Positions 47,703 to 58,431 of a stretch of DNA of 64,000 nucleotides are shown here, piece by piece. How positions within the stretch are numbered: position 1 is the stretch's first letter; every line of letters begins with the position of its first letter. Source of the DNA: Thozetella sp. PMI_491. Its lineage: Eukaryota > Ascomycota > Sordariomycetes > Chaetosphaeriales > Chaetosphaeriaceae. A program made the position numbers and the translations under genes. Under the pieces are notes generated by a model. That model had not been told where the DNA came from and did not search any database. It saw only the letters and a program-made list of their open reading frames with translations. The stretch spans positions 62,001 to 126,000 of the forward strand of contig MU270127.1 of NCBI GenBank assembly GCA_021432635.1, in the 5' to 3' direction.

Positions 47703-48779
47703 TCAGCTTTTGCTAGATGGCAGCAGCACACTTGAGATTTTCTCGTATATGGTGAACACGATTCCTCCGCTCAGGATGAGCCGGCCTAGTCGCATGGTGC
47801 TTCCTTTCCAAAACCCACGCACGCTGCCATCAGCCCATATGCTAGTAGCGGACTCCCACGTGGTTGCGCCCTTGGCACTTTGCGTCCTGCTCTTGATGGT
47901 GTCAAACGGCTGGCTGGCATAGACCGTGACGGTCCCAGCTATGGCACCCAGCCCGAACGTAGTTACGCTGCTCTGCGGAAGATCGTAGCTCTGCCACGTT
48001 TGCTTTAGGATATTGTAAGAGCCCATGCGCACAGCCGACGTTGAACATTGCTTTAGTGTTGTGGAAGCTAGTCCCTTGTAGAGCGTGGCGATACCTTGCT
48101 CCTTAATTAGCATGGCAGCGGCATGCACGCTGGATCGATATTGCTTCGCGCCCCTTGCATCGTCGATCCTGTTGCCATGTTAGCTATGAGGACAGAGGGG
48201 CGGGCTCAATTTTCTCACAGCGCAGTTTTTATTCTTTCTGTTGGTGTTACAGCTGCGACGCTCTCGACAGCGCCGGCTACCATACCAGCGAAGATAGACT
48301 GAAATGCGGTAAGGCGACCTGAATCGTCTGCTAATACATTCTTGATGCTATCAAACGAAGCAAAGCGTACCCCGGCCTTGAGAGCCGTGCCCTGGTGGTG
48401 TATTAGGATGCCTGTGGTTGAGAGTTCTATAGGGGCTAACGGACCACTACTAGGGTTGAGCACCCCACATACAGGCCGCCAATGCCCACATCGGCGATGG
48501 CATTTCTGATAAGAATGAAGGGGTTTGATACGGGCGCAGCAGCAGCAGCCCTAAGTTGGAGTCTAGTTTTGGCGAACTCGAAGGGGTACTGCTTTGGTAA
48601 GCCGTACATCCAGTTCTACTTCTAGGGGAGGTTTGAACACTACACACAGTAATGACGGCTTCGGAAGCGCCAGCAATGGCACCAGAAGCCACGGATATAA
48701 GCGGGGGAACTTTTTGGGCGGCACGAGGCTGGGTCTGGCCTGCGGTCCTAGGCGGAGGAGCTGCGAGTGCTTGTGCCAT
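47703..48779 (-). CDS. mitochondrial tricarboxylate (citrate) carrier, SLC25 family
   Basis: Exons 48779-48648, 48588-48445, 48391-48219 and 48168-47703 join in frame to 304 aa, normal for a six-helix carrier. Each of the three repeats carries the P-x-[DE]-x-x-[KR] mark: YPFEFAKTRLQ, TPTERIKTALIDD and QPFDTIKSRTQS. GAIAGASEAVITYP, VGCSTLVVGTALKAGVRF and MLIKEQGIATLYKGLASTTLKQ are diagnostic of the citrate transport protein subfamily, which exchanges citrate or isocitrate for malate or other tricarboxylates across the inner membrane. Donor 2 is a weak GTCCGT. It is divergent from the Zn2Cys6 gene with a 464-bp spacer holding two TTCCGCGG-type sites. It could be the housekeeping carrier or a cluster paralogue. 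Confidence 0.9.
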
Positions 48780-48959
48780 TGGATGTGCTACTTTGGCAAT
48801 GGGTCTCAGTATCTGGATGTCGACTGCATCGTGCGATACGAGGCATTATTAAGACTAAGAGCGGCTTTAGAGGTCAGCTTTGAAAGCAGGGACGCATATG
48901 CTATCCGCCGACGGCAATTCTGTGGAGATGTCTCGGAGGTGAGAGTTGGAGCTGGCTGC

Positions 48960-48967
48960 TTCCGCGG
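48960..48967 (+). promoter_or_regulatory. candidate regulator site TTCCGCGG
   Basis: Lies in the carrier/regulator divergent spacer as CTTCCGCGGCAA. It contains CCG/CGG half-sites as used by Zn2Cys6 factors. Confidence 0.45.
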
Positions 48968-49098
48968 CAACTTGGCACCTGACTCGAGGCCCCTGCGGGT
49001 CAAACATGGGTTTTAGCGCTGACCTACTTACTACCTTAGGCAACGTTAGGCTGGGAGACAGGGCCAATTGCGGCTTTAACGGCTAGCCGAGCGAGATG

Positions 49099-49106
49099 CC
49101 GCGGAA
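49099..49106 (-). promoter_or_regulatory. candidate regulator site (CCGCGGAA)
   Basis: Second occurrence in the same divergent spacer, inverted orientation, 145 bp before the regulator ATG. Confidence 0.45.
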
Positions 49107-49243
49107 CGGAAGTTCATCTACCCATTCGCCGTAATTCCGCCACCTCCACTTCTGTCCACGAAGGCAACGACACGACCATCTCCCCTCGACAAAATCTTGA
49201 AAGTCCAAACTAGAAAGAAAGCCCGCGGAAGGTTGCGAGCGAT

Positions 49244-51599
49244 ATGGATCCCGGAGCCGATGGCGTAACAACGCACGGTGTCAAGCGGCGCCGAGCGCCC
49301 GCAGCCTGCAGCTTCTGCAAACTGCGTAAAGTCAGTACCGGTTGCTTCCGTCCCGTTGTAATGACAAAGTTTGACCCGGTGGCAGATCAAGTGCAACAAC
49401 GAACAACCAAAGTGTGCCAACTGCAAAACCTACGACAAGGAGTGCGTTTACCTGCCGGCCAAGACGAGAGCGCGTTCTCGATTGCATGCTGTCTCAGCGC
49501 TGGAAGAGTCCTCGGTGCCGGAAATCACAGTCTCCGGAAGCAGTCCTGGGGGTGGTGCCTCGATCCACGCGTATCCTGATGACCATGCCGTGGACATTAC
49601 GCACACACCTGCCACCCCTTCCTCCGCGGAAAGTGCCGGCCAGCTGAGCCGCTTGGATTCTCGGGCCGGCTTTGCAAGTGGCAGTGCCACGACTCCTGAG
49701 ACAACCACGTCCAGTACTAGGGTCGCCGCAACCACTAATTACTATGGTCGGACCAGTGCTCACTTTGAAGAACCCACACCACGCGGTAACCGAGAAATTC
49801 GGAATCCGCCCGAGCGTGTACTGCCTCCGGAGCTAGTAGAGAAGGTCTTGATGGCCGAGGCGGCGCACCAGAGGCAGATGGAGAGCATCAACTTCGCGGC
49901 AGGAAAGCTCGATTTTGACGGGGTTGACCCGGAGCTAGGACTTCATCTGCTTTCTTTGCATTGGAACCGCCAGCACCATTCCTTCCTGCTCACATACCGG
50001 CCGGCATTTATGCGCGATATGGCGTGCGGCGGCAAGTATTTCTCAAAGCTGCTACTCAATGCCATCTACTTCGGTGCCGCAAAATTCAGCCCTCGGCTGG
50101 AGCTCCGGCGAGACCCCGATGACGTGCGCACCGCGGGATGGACGTTTCGGCAGCGGGTTAAGGACCTCCTTGGCGGGGCGCTTGATAGGAGCGAGATTAC
50201 CACCATCCAGGCACTTCTCGTCATGACCAACTCCCTCTTTGCTCTCGGCGATGAGCGCAGCGCCGCATGGCTGTACGCTGGCCTGGCCTTCCGCATGGTG
50301 ATTGATCTCGGCATACATGTCGACCGGCCCTACATCTCAGGATCCAGTGGGCCTTCCGAAGAGGACGTAGAGATCCACAGGCGTGTCTTTTGGGGAGCAT
50401 TTGTTGTCGACAAGATTCAGAGTCTGTATCAAGGCCGCCCACCTAGTCTCCAGGATATCGACACCCAGGTCCCTCTGGTATTCCAGGACCGGTACGAGGA
50501 GCTCGAGTCCTGGACCCCGTTCGCCTTCAACGACTCTGGCAATTACCCCGGCTCGCCCGCATACAGCGTTTCGACCTTCACGGAGCTCTGCAAGCTATGC
50601 GTAATCATGAATCAGATCATCAATAAGCTATATGCGGAGAAGAGCGCGCGGAAACACCCATCACAGCTTCGCGGCGATCTCGAGGTCTTCAAGAAGCAGC
50701 TTGAGGCCTGGAACCGCGACTTGCCTGCACACCTGGTATATCCTTCCGCTGACAGAAACAGAGCTACGCCGGCGCCCCACGTGCTCTCCTTGCAGGCGAT
50801 GTTCAATGTGCTGTTAATTCTCCTGAACCGACCATTCGTATCTGAGGGTCGACCCGAGTCGCAGACGGTGGCTGCCGAGGCTTTTGCATCCTGCGCTGCA
50901 GCTGCCTCGCGCATTGTCCATCTCTTGATGGCCTACGAGCGGGCATTTTCCGTCGCGCGCGCACCATATCTCATATCATATGCCACATACGTTAGTGCCA
51001 CTATCCAGGTCCGGATTGCAGCTCAGCGCCAGCCTGGTTCAGATGCGCATCTGTGTCTGCAGACATGCCTTGCGGTCCTAGAGACAAACCAGGAGACGAA
51101 CTGGGCGGTGAGGAAGGCAACCAAGGTCATTAGAGACCTTGCCGATCGCATGAACGTGGCCGTGCAGCCGGGAAGCTTAATCGCGACGGACAGTCGAGCA
51201 GGAGAACTAGTGGGCTTTCGAGACCGACTTCCGAGGACCGGAGCCGTGGCAGGCTCTCTTTGGCGTGGACGGCCCGACGCGTTACTCGCAACCCCCAGCT
51301 CACAAGAGGATCCATCGGTCACGTCCCGCGAGTTTGACATGAATGCCATCATTCAAAGTTTTATGCAAGAGCAGAGCGACCTGGCAAGTCGAAATAATCC
51401 AACGGGCCAATACGTGGGGGCCTTCCCTACAAGCTTTTCTCCTGGCATTGCTTCCGTTCCGCGGCAAGTGGACCCTTGGCAATCAGCCTCAGACCCACTG
51501 CTCACCGGGGATTTCTTGCCTGATGACGCCTTGTTTGGATTTCATCGTGTGGCTGCGGACCCAAACTGGTGGGGTGACCATCCATGGCCAGGCAGTTGA
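49244..51599 (+). CDS. Zn2Cys6 transcription factor with fungal-specific regulatory domain
   Basis: Exons 49244-49330 and 49386-51599 join in frame to 766 aa. The intron falls inside the DNA-binding cluster, after CSFCKLRK. Joined, the cluster is C-x2-C-x6-C-x6-C-x2-C-x6-C (residues about 22-49), the Gal4-type binuclear zinc motif. A Ser/Thr/Pro linker follows, then the fungal_trans middle homology region (about residues 200-450) with LLLNAIYFGAAKFS, WLYAGLAFRMVIDLGIHVDR and RRVFWGAFVVDKIQSLYQGRPP, which is the diagnostic block. Overall it is reminiscent of NirA-type nitrate regulators and of pathway-specific activators. It sits inside a metabolic gene group and is the natural candidate for its local regulator. 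Confidence 0.92.
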
Positions 51600-51603
51600 G
51601 CTG

Positions 51604-51611
51604 CCGCGGAA
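51604..51611 (-). promoter_or_regulatory. candidate regulator site (CCGCGGAA)
   Basis: Reads TGCCGCGGAAG just after the regulator stop codon, 189 bp upstream of the PrpF start. Confidence 0.45.
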
Positions 51612-51649
51612 GCACGGCCAGCGCGCAGTTGCAGAAGCTGTGCAACCGG

Positions 51650-51657
51650 CCGCGGAA
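51650..51657 (-). promoter_or_regulatory. candidate regulator site (CCGCGGAA)
   Basis: Second site upstream of the PrpF gene (GGCCGCGGAAT), 46 bp from the first and in the same orientation. Confidence 0.45.
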
Positions 51658-51792
51658 TCAGAGGCACGTTCCCCCGGAAGGGGAAGCGGCACCATGAGAC
51701 GCACATATAGGTATATTGATTTACCGATCAGTGCCAAGTGACAATGTGGCCACCAATTCCATTGCTTGCTTTATCCTCTCCTCTGTTAGAGC

Positions 51793-53166
51793 ATGCCTTT
51801 AGCCTCACCGGCTGCCGCATACACTCAAGCTATCCAACCTTGGCGCTTGGTTCCGCAGCTCGCGATGACGGCAGCCATCCAGAGAAGTCGAAGACATAGA
51901 CGGTATGCGGTGCCATCCGTGATGATGCGCGCCGGAACGTCCAAGGGTCTCTTTTTTCGGAGACAAGACCTTCCCGCCGACATGAAGGACTGGTCACCCA
52001 TCATCCTTGGTGCCATGGGCTCCCTAGATAGTGACAAGCGGCAGCTAAATGGCGTTGGAGGTGGCTCCTCAACGACATCCAAGGTCGCCGTGGTCACCCC
52101 GTCGGACCGTCCCGATGTGGATGTCGATTACACGTTCATCCAAGTCCCTGTTGGTGGTGGCAGCCTAGACTTCTCGGGCAATTGCGGAAACATGGTATCC
52201 GGTGTCGGCCCATTTGCCGTCGACGAGGGAATGGTGAAGATAGCGGAAGGAGCTGCCAAGGTAAGGTGAGAATCCGCGTCATTTTAACAGTGTCTAACGA
52301 GAATATAGGCCGACGTGCGCATATTTAATACAAACACTGGGCGCCTCATCGTGGATACGGTAGATTTAGACGAATCCGGAGTTTTTGAGCCAAACGGCGA
52401 CTGCCGTATTGGTGGGTTCAACGGGTTTGGAAGCCGCATCGACGTTAGCTTCGTCGAGCCCGCCGGTAGTATGACGGGGAAGCTCCTCCCTACAGGGCAG
52501 ACAGAGGAAACGATACGGGTTGACTTTGGAGAGCCAGGGACGCATGACATCCGGGTAACGCTTCTCGACGCGGCAAATCCATTCATCTTCGTGGATCAAG
52601 GCAGTCTGCCGGATAACTTGAGTTCGCCTGGTTCAGCCGAGGCACAGGACTGGGTAGAGAAAATCCGACGAGAAGGGGCGGTACGCTACGGACTTGCAAC
52701 AACAACAGAAAATGCCGCTAAGGTTCGCGGCACCCCAAAGATTGCGTTCATACGTCCCCCGGCAGCAGGAAGCAATTGCGACATCCAGGTGCTATCGTAC
52801 AGCATGGGAAAGCCTCACCCAAGCCTACAATTGACTGGCGCGGTCTGTCTCGCGGCAGCCCTCTGTGTACCAGGCACAGTACCTCGGCGGCTCTCTCAGA
52901 AACCCGCGGCTGCTGAGAAATCGCCACCAACACCACCAATGAGCGAGGACGGTATAGAAAACCAGTCAAGCTTGAATACTGATGATATTTTTAACCCTGA
53001 AGCGACAAGGGAGCGAAAGGTTATGATCGTTCATCCTACAGGGGATATTGAGGCAGTAGTCGGCTGGCAGCTCACTACTGATGGCGAGATAACTGTAAAA
53101 TATGTGAAAGTTTTCCGGACGGCCCGAAGGCTGTTTGCCGGCGAAGTGCTTATAGATTTGCCGTAG
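51793..53166 (+). CDS. PrpF/GalD-family isomerase (aconitate-type double-bond isomerase)
   Basis: Exons 51793-52260 and 52309-53166 join in frame to 441 aa. PrpF-family proteins (two-domain diaminopimelate-epimerase fold) move double bonds in unsaturated di- and tricarboxylates: 2-methylaconitate in propionate breakdown, 4-oxalomesaconate in gallate breakdown, aconitate in some fungi. Family marks are PSVMMRAGTSKGLFF near residue 41, the VGGGSSTTSKVAVV block, GGGSLDFSGNCGNM (the catalytic Cys region), RIFNTNTGRLI, IGGFNGFGSRIDVSFVEPAG, LLPTG, DAANPFIFVD, PKIAFIRP and SMGKPHPSLQLTGAVCLA. The first 40 residues are Arg-rich and nearly free of acids, a possible mitochondrial targeting peptide. 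An internal Met at 51865 would remove most of it. Confidence 0.9.
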
Positions 53167-53660
53167 CATGTTGGCGATTAGTTCTAGTTGCATTTTTTAA
53201 AGGAAAAGAAGGAGAGGAATATTGAATTCTGTCACAATATAACGTATGTACAACTAATCGTAGAAAAGAGGGCAAAATCTTACTTGTTCCCTTATATTAC
53301 TAAGGAACTTGTATTTATTAACCGAATAACTGGGAAGTTGTAGTTTAGATCCAGTTCGCACTCTTATTGTTGTGGTTGTCCAGCTGTCGTATACCTCTTC
53401 ACTTAATCGTTGGTCGGAGATCCCCCTTTAGCTCCATTCTTGGTGACCATGGCCCTTCACTGGGGATTCAAGAAGTACACGGCGACTCCAAGAAGGAATA
53501 TTAAGTAGTACTTATCTCTCTTGTATTCGAAGAGGTTCATAATTATTAAATATATAATTTCCTTGCTCGTTTAACCGCGGTTCTTCTATGATAGGGTGCT
53601 GTGTAACCCTTAGAACTGGCTCGCTACCTTACCCAGCTTAAGTAGTGCAAATGGTTCTCA

Positions 53661-53733
53661 AGCTTGGCAGCTTGCCAAGCTAACCGTACTCGTATCTGGC
53701 AGAGCTGGCGCTCAGCTGGGAGCTTCCCCAGCT
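53661..53733. repeat. two short perfect inverted repeats
   Basis: AGCTTGGCA-GCT-TGCCAAGCT at 53661-53681 is a 9-bp stem with a 3-nt loop. AGCTGGG-AGCTTC-CCCAGCT at 53714-53733 is a 7-bp stem. Both share AGCT(T/G)GG arms, so they may derive from one small element such as a MITE fragment. Confidence 0.6.
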
Positions 53734-54020
53734 TCTTTGTGACAAATCTCATGTCACCTTCGTATTCATCTTAGTATTCACGGGCCAATCCTATTGGTCG
53801 ATAGTTGTAGACAAAAGGCCGTTAATGCCATAACGTCGTAGTGAGGTCGTAGTGAGTATCTATCGCCAACACGGCCATTACTCGTCCATCAGCGCAAGCG
53901 AAAGCGAAAACTAAACGCTAAACGAATTTGAACCTACTTCTCTGGTCAAGAGCCATATCGCCGGACTAGGGACGGTGCTTGCCGTCAACGCGTCTCACCC
54001 ACCCTATCCCGACTAATGCC

Positions 54021-54060
54021 GCTCTACTTCCGCGGGAGCTGCTCTACTTCCGCGGAAGCT
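54021..54060 (+). promoter_or_regulatory. tandem 20-bp element with a CTTCCGCGG core
   Basis: Two head-to-tail copies (54021-54040 and 54041-54060) differ at a single base (CGCGGGAGCT versus CGCGGAAGCT). The second contains the perfect 12-bp palindrome CTTCCGCGGAAG at 54047-54058. They lie about 215-250 bp upstream of the permease ATG. Confidence 0.6.
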
Positions 54061-54272
54061 TGACACTGACTCGTATGGAAACGGCAGACCACTTCCCAGT
54101 AGTCTGGTTCCTCCTCACCCCGCAGTCCCCCACAACCCCAGACTTCTGGCGCTTAGAACCTTTCGGAGAAGAGGCTGGGGAGGGAAGAATCCAGTGTCCA
54201 GCAGCGTGAACATAAAAGCAGGCCCTGCACCCATACCCTAGCAACCTTCTATCAATCAACCAACTGCCCGAT

Positions 54273-55938
54273 ATGCGAGCCTCCCAACACAACGAGCTTC
54301 TCGCCGTCCCGGCGCCCAAGGAGGTGTACAACTATCGCGTGTACCTCCTAGCCCTAGTCTCTAGCATGGGCGCCTTGATGTTTGGCTATGACTTAGGCTT
54401 CATTGGTACCGCTATGGTACTCCCGTCCTTCGTGAGGTTTGTTTTGGCTTCCTTGCCTCCGAGCATATACAGTGTCTGGGGCTATGTCTAACTCTGTCCT
54501 TTAGGGACTTTGACCTAACTCATGCGTCAAGTGAGGAGACGGATGCTATTCACGCCAATGTGGTCTCCCTCCTCGTTGCGGGTTGTATCCTCGGCTCGTT
54601 GATTGCTGGCCCGTTCAGCGACCGCTTCGGCCGCATCAAGAACCTCTTGCTCCTCTCAATCCTCTTCGTGGTAGGCTCTGCTATCCAGACCGGCTCTCGT
54701 GGTTCATACGTAGCTATGCTGGTTGGACGGGCCATAGGCGGCATCGGAGTCGGCATGGCATCCATGGTGGTGCCTATCTACGTTGCTGAGCTGTCACCGC
54801 CGGCGATCCGGGGCCGGCTGATCGGGATATACGAGATCTTCGTCTCTGGCGGCACGCTTATAGGCTTCTGGATCAACTACGGGCTTGCCCAGAACGTCCC
54901 CAACACAAGCTCGGCACAGTGGGAGGTTAGCTTTGGCGTGCAACTAATACCGGGTGGATTGCTAGTGCTCGGCTTGGTTTGGATGCCCGAATCACCTCGC
55001 TGGCTCGCCCGCCATGCAGATCGCGAAGCGTGCCTCTCTGTTCTTTCCAAGTTGCGAAAGCTTCCTGCGGACCACCCTTACATCATCGAGGAATCTACCG
55101 CCATCTTCAACCAGATTGCGTACGAGGAGTCCTTGGTCGGCCCCACCGGTTTCGTGCCAACACTGAGAGAGATGGCCGAGCCTAGCAACCGCAGACGCTT
55201 GGTCATTGGCGTTTTCTTATTCGTCTTCATGCAGATGGCGGGTTCTAACGCCATCAACTACTACAGCCCTACCATCTTTAAGTCGATAGGCGTGACCGGC
55301 ACCTCGACCGGTTTGTTTGCAACAGGTATCTATGGCTTAGTGCGGTTTATCGCCACTATGATCTCGATGTTGTGGGTCGTTGATCGCTTCGGACGCACGC
55401 GCATGTTGATGGGCGGAGGCGCCATAATGGTAAGTATCCGTCGGCATGTTATCAATGCTACCCGGCTGACGCTTGACAGGCTTTCGCACTTTGGTTTATT
55501 GGAGTATACGTCAAGGTCGCCAGCCCCGGAGCGGGTTCTGTTGACGCCGGCGGCTATGCTTCCATCGTCATGATATATGTGTACGCCGTTGGCTGGTGTT
55601 TCTCGTTCGGTGGTGTGCCATGGATTATTGCGGCCGAGATCTTCCCGCTTCGCATCCGTGGCGCCTGCATTTCGGTATGCGTTGCTACCCACTGGATCAT
55701 GAACTTCATGATCGCACGAGCCTCGCCGTATATGCTGGCGAATATAACGTACGGAACTTATTTCCTATTTGCCGCATGTACTACTCTGTCTGTGCCTTGG
55801 GTATACTTTTTCGTGCCAGAGACCAAGAACGTTAGCCTGGAAGATATGGACCGCCTCTTCGGGGTCGAGGTGTTCGCAGAGGAAACGGATGTGGAAAAAG
55901 CGGCCGTTACGCAGTTGGAGGAAGTACCGCATGTATAA
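54273..55938 (+). CDS. MFS sugar/quinate-type permease
   Basis: Exons 54273-54436, 54505-55429 and 55480-55938 join in frame to 515 aa with twelve membrane segments. Sugar-porter marks are present: GALMFGYDLGFIG in segment 1, the loop-2 motif GPFSDRFGR, GRAIGGIGVGMASMVVPIYVAEL, RGRLIGIYE, PESPRWLARH before the central loop, QMAGSNAINYYSP in segment 7, DRFGR after segment 8, and PWIIAAEIFPLRIRG then PETKNVSLEDMD at the C-terminus. Opening with YNYRVYLLALVSSMGALMFGYD it most resembles the quinate permease (QutD/Qa-y) branch. It is expected in the plasma membrane, importing the cluster substrate or exporting an acid. Substrate is inference. Confidence 0.9.
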
Positions 55939-56660
55939 TACCAAGGGAACTGGCAGCCGGGGAGGGCCACGGCTTGGGGGCCGAGTCCCGCAAACCTCCG
56001 TAGAAACCCATCTGGTATTTGCACTATATTCATCTTGCTGAGGAATCTATCATGATATAGTTATACACTTCCTGCCTGTTTCGAGTGATACCGCTCCTAT
56101 TGCGTGGCTTGACCGCGAGCAACGGCTACAAACCAGCCATAGCATCGTAAACGCACGTATTCTGCATGTACAATTATATACCCCTTTATTTTTCATTATT
56201 AAATACATTAACCGTAACCTTTCTTTTTAAGAGGTGTTGGAGCACACGGGGGCAATACGACCAAGCAGGTTTGGCTTGACGAGGCTTCTCACTTAGAACA
56301 GGTAGACCGGTGCGTGGCACGAGTCAACAGCCCGGCCGACGTCTGCTTTATTACCCTAGCTAGCACTTTCGATTCAAATAGGTAGCAATATTGAGCGCAA
56401 GTGGGTCAATCATTTTGGAGCCGACGATCCGTAGAATTACTTTCAATAACTACGTGGAAAAGAAATGGCTCAGTGTTCGAACAAGTCCATTTGTTGGCCC
56501 GGTTCTGTCATAATCTTACTCAAACTCTGTCGTTGCCCTATTTGGTGGTTTGTTGCTATGTATTGGTATTTCGTTCCGCACCCTGGTTTAGTTAATGGGA
56601 ATACGTCCTCCGCAGGATGTCGCCCGCCTCTGATCCTCAGCAATACCACCCGTCAATGAT
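55939..56660. other. convergent intergenic region
   Basis: This separates the ends of the permease and the dioxygenase-like gene. An AT-rich patch is at about 56160-56230. No coding region was recognised. Confidence 0.45.
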
Positions 56661-58431
56661 CTAAACAGGTTTGTTGCCAAGTCCAGGCAGCCCAGCAGCG
56701 GCGAGCTTGGTATTTACAGTGTCAAGGTGATCCATAAAGTGTCCCTGAAGATCGTCCCAAAATTCGCCCTCGTATCCAGGTATACCTGCGAGGGACAGTT
56801 AGTAATAGAATAGTGGCTAGAAGACAAGGCTATCCTCACTTTTAATGTTAGGGTTCCTTTCCAGTGCAAACTTCGTGAGGCTAAAGTGGTTGTTTATATG
56901 GAGCATGAAGCCTGAGAAGAAATATGGTGTTAGTCAGCGAAGATTTTAGCTTGCCGTTCAGTACTTACTCAAGGCGCCCTCGCCCTGTATCTCCGTCTCC
57001 AAGGGCCGAGTAGTAGCTTCCTTCCACGCACTATACGCGTCTCCATGAGGCATGTACGAGTTCTCGCAGCTCAGGCAACCTGATTGAACATCGCGTACGG
57101 AACCGTGATATTCGCCGTATATCATACCCAGCATCTCAGTGGATATGTTCCTGTGGTAGTATGGCGGTCGGTACGTGTCAAGAGCTGAGATATACTTTGG
57201 TGTGTACACCGCGAACTCTGACAGAGAGACTTTTGGTGTCTTGGACTTGGCCAGCAGGACGGTGTAGATGGTCGGATCGCACTGCTCCTTCATACCGCAA
57301 GAAAGGGGAGTGAACTTTTCCATGGCGTACTTGAAGGGGGCATAGCTTCCATGCCAGGCCACCACGTCAAAGGGAGTGTGGCGCTGTGTATATGCAAACA
57401 TTTTCCCTGTAAGTTTGTATACGACTGAGGCCAGGTTAGCACTGCCCATATGCCCCGCGGAAGTTACAACAGCCTACCTTGCCACGTGGACTGGTCCATA
57501 TCGAAGGAAGCTACCGGATACTCAAAGTCTCGACGATGGGCCAGGCCGTTGGAGCCAATAACGCCAAGGTCCGGAAGTTCGAAATGCGAACCAAACACTT
57601 CATGCACGTAACCGCGAGCTGGCCCATCCGGCAGGCTGATTCTCCATCGAAGGCCGGCTTGGATGACACAGAGCTCTCCCGGCCGCACCATCAGTCTCCC
57701 CAGCTCGGTTTGAATGTCCAGTCGGCCAATCTGGGGAAGGATCAGGAAGTCGCCGTCGTTGTTGCAGAATGCTTGGCGCTCCATCGACGCATTGCATGCA
57801 TATAAATGCATGGCAACGCCCTCCTTCGCAACCGGGTCGCCGTAGCCGCCGATGGTTTTCAAACCTTGGATGAATGTGACTTGCTCGCTCTCCTTGGGCC
57901 ACTCGAGGGGGCCCCACTCATATGTTAAAGGGGTGAACGTAACGTTCTCGTTGAAAGGTGTGAAGCATGCCTCGATCTTTTTCTCTTGTTAGAACCCAAT
58001 TTTCAGCATATTATAGGATTCATATTTTGGCAGACTTACGTCAGGGTTTGGTGGTAGTGCATACGGTCGAGAATGGGCAACAGCAGGACGAATGCGGTAC
58101 ATCCACACATGCTGCAGCGTATCTCTGTACGACACAAAAGGCGTCCCATTCAACTGTTCCGAAAACAAATCGTATGGGCATCGCTGCGGTACGTTTCTCC
58201 CGGGCTCGGGCAAAGCATCGGGCCTGGCATGATTGCGTTGTTAAAATCGCGGCTGTACGACAATAGACTCAATACATACACAGCCTCCGACGAGAAGTGG
58301 TTACCGAAGCCGAGCTGGTACCGGTATGGATCGCGCTCTCTCGGAGGCGTCGTCCGTGAGCCGGCAGCCATGGCTCCGAATGTGTTCTCCTCCACCACCA
58401 CTGGCGAGGACAGCGTCGAGGCGTCGCCCAT
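56661..58431 (-). CDS. homogentisate 1,2-dioxygenase-like ring-cleaving enzyme
   Basis: Exons 58431-58280, 58223-58040, 57976-57478, 57406-56969, 56911-56840 and 56785-56661 join in frame to 489 aa, longer than the usual 440-450. Homogentisate dioxygenase is a cupin Fe(II) enzyme that opens its ring to maleylacetoacetate. Family blocks seen are YRYQLGFGNHFSSEA at the start, PEPGRNVPQRCPYDLFSEQLNGT, WMYRIRPAV, GLKTIGGYGDP, a cupin core with FCNNDGDFLILPQIG and ARGYVHEVFGSHFELPDLG, and GKMFAYTQRHTPFDVVAWHG. Both ligand positions are kept: His and Glu in YYHRNISTE, His in MPHGD. The C-terminal GYEGEFWDDLQGHF segment and SGCLSCENSYMPHGDAY differ from true HGO as I know it, so a paralogue with another aromatic substrate is likely. 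Confidence 0.88.
57455..57462 (-). promoter_or_regulatory. CCGCGGAA site in an intron of the dioxygenase-like gene
   Basis: The eight-base motif lies inside intron 3 (57407-57477), reading CCCCGCGGAAG. It may be coincidental. Confidence 0.25.

Larger units (their letters stand above)
53167..54272. other. spacer with inverted repeats and permease promoter
   Basis: The left part (53170-53600) is AT-richer than its surroundings. Hairpin-forming sequences lie at 53661-53681 and 53714-53733. A tandem GTCGTAGTGAG pair is at about 53838-53860. A tandem 20-mer with the CTTCCGCGG element is at 54021-54060. No gene is supported. Confidence 0.5.
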
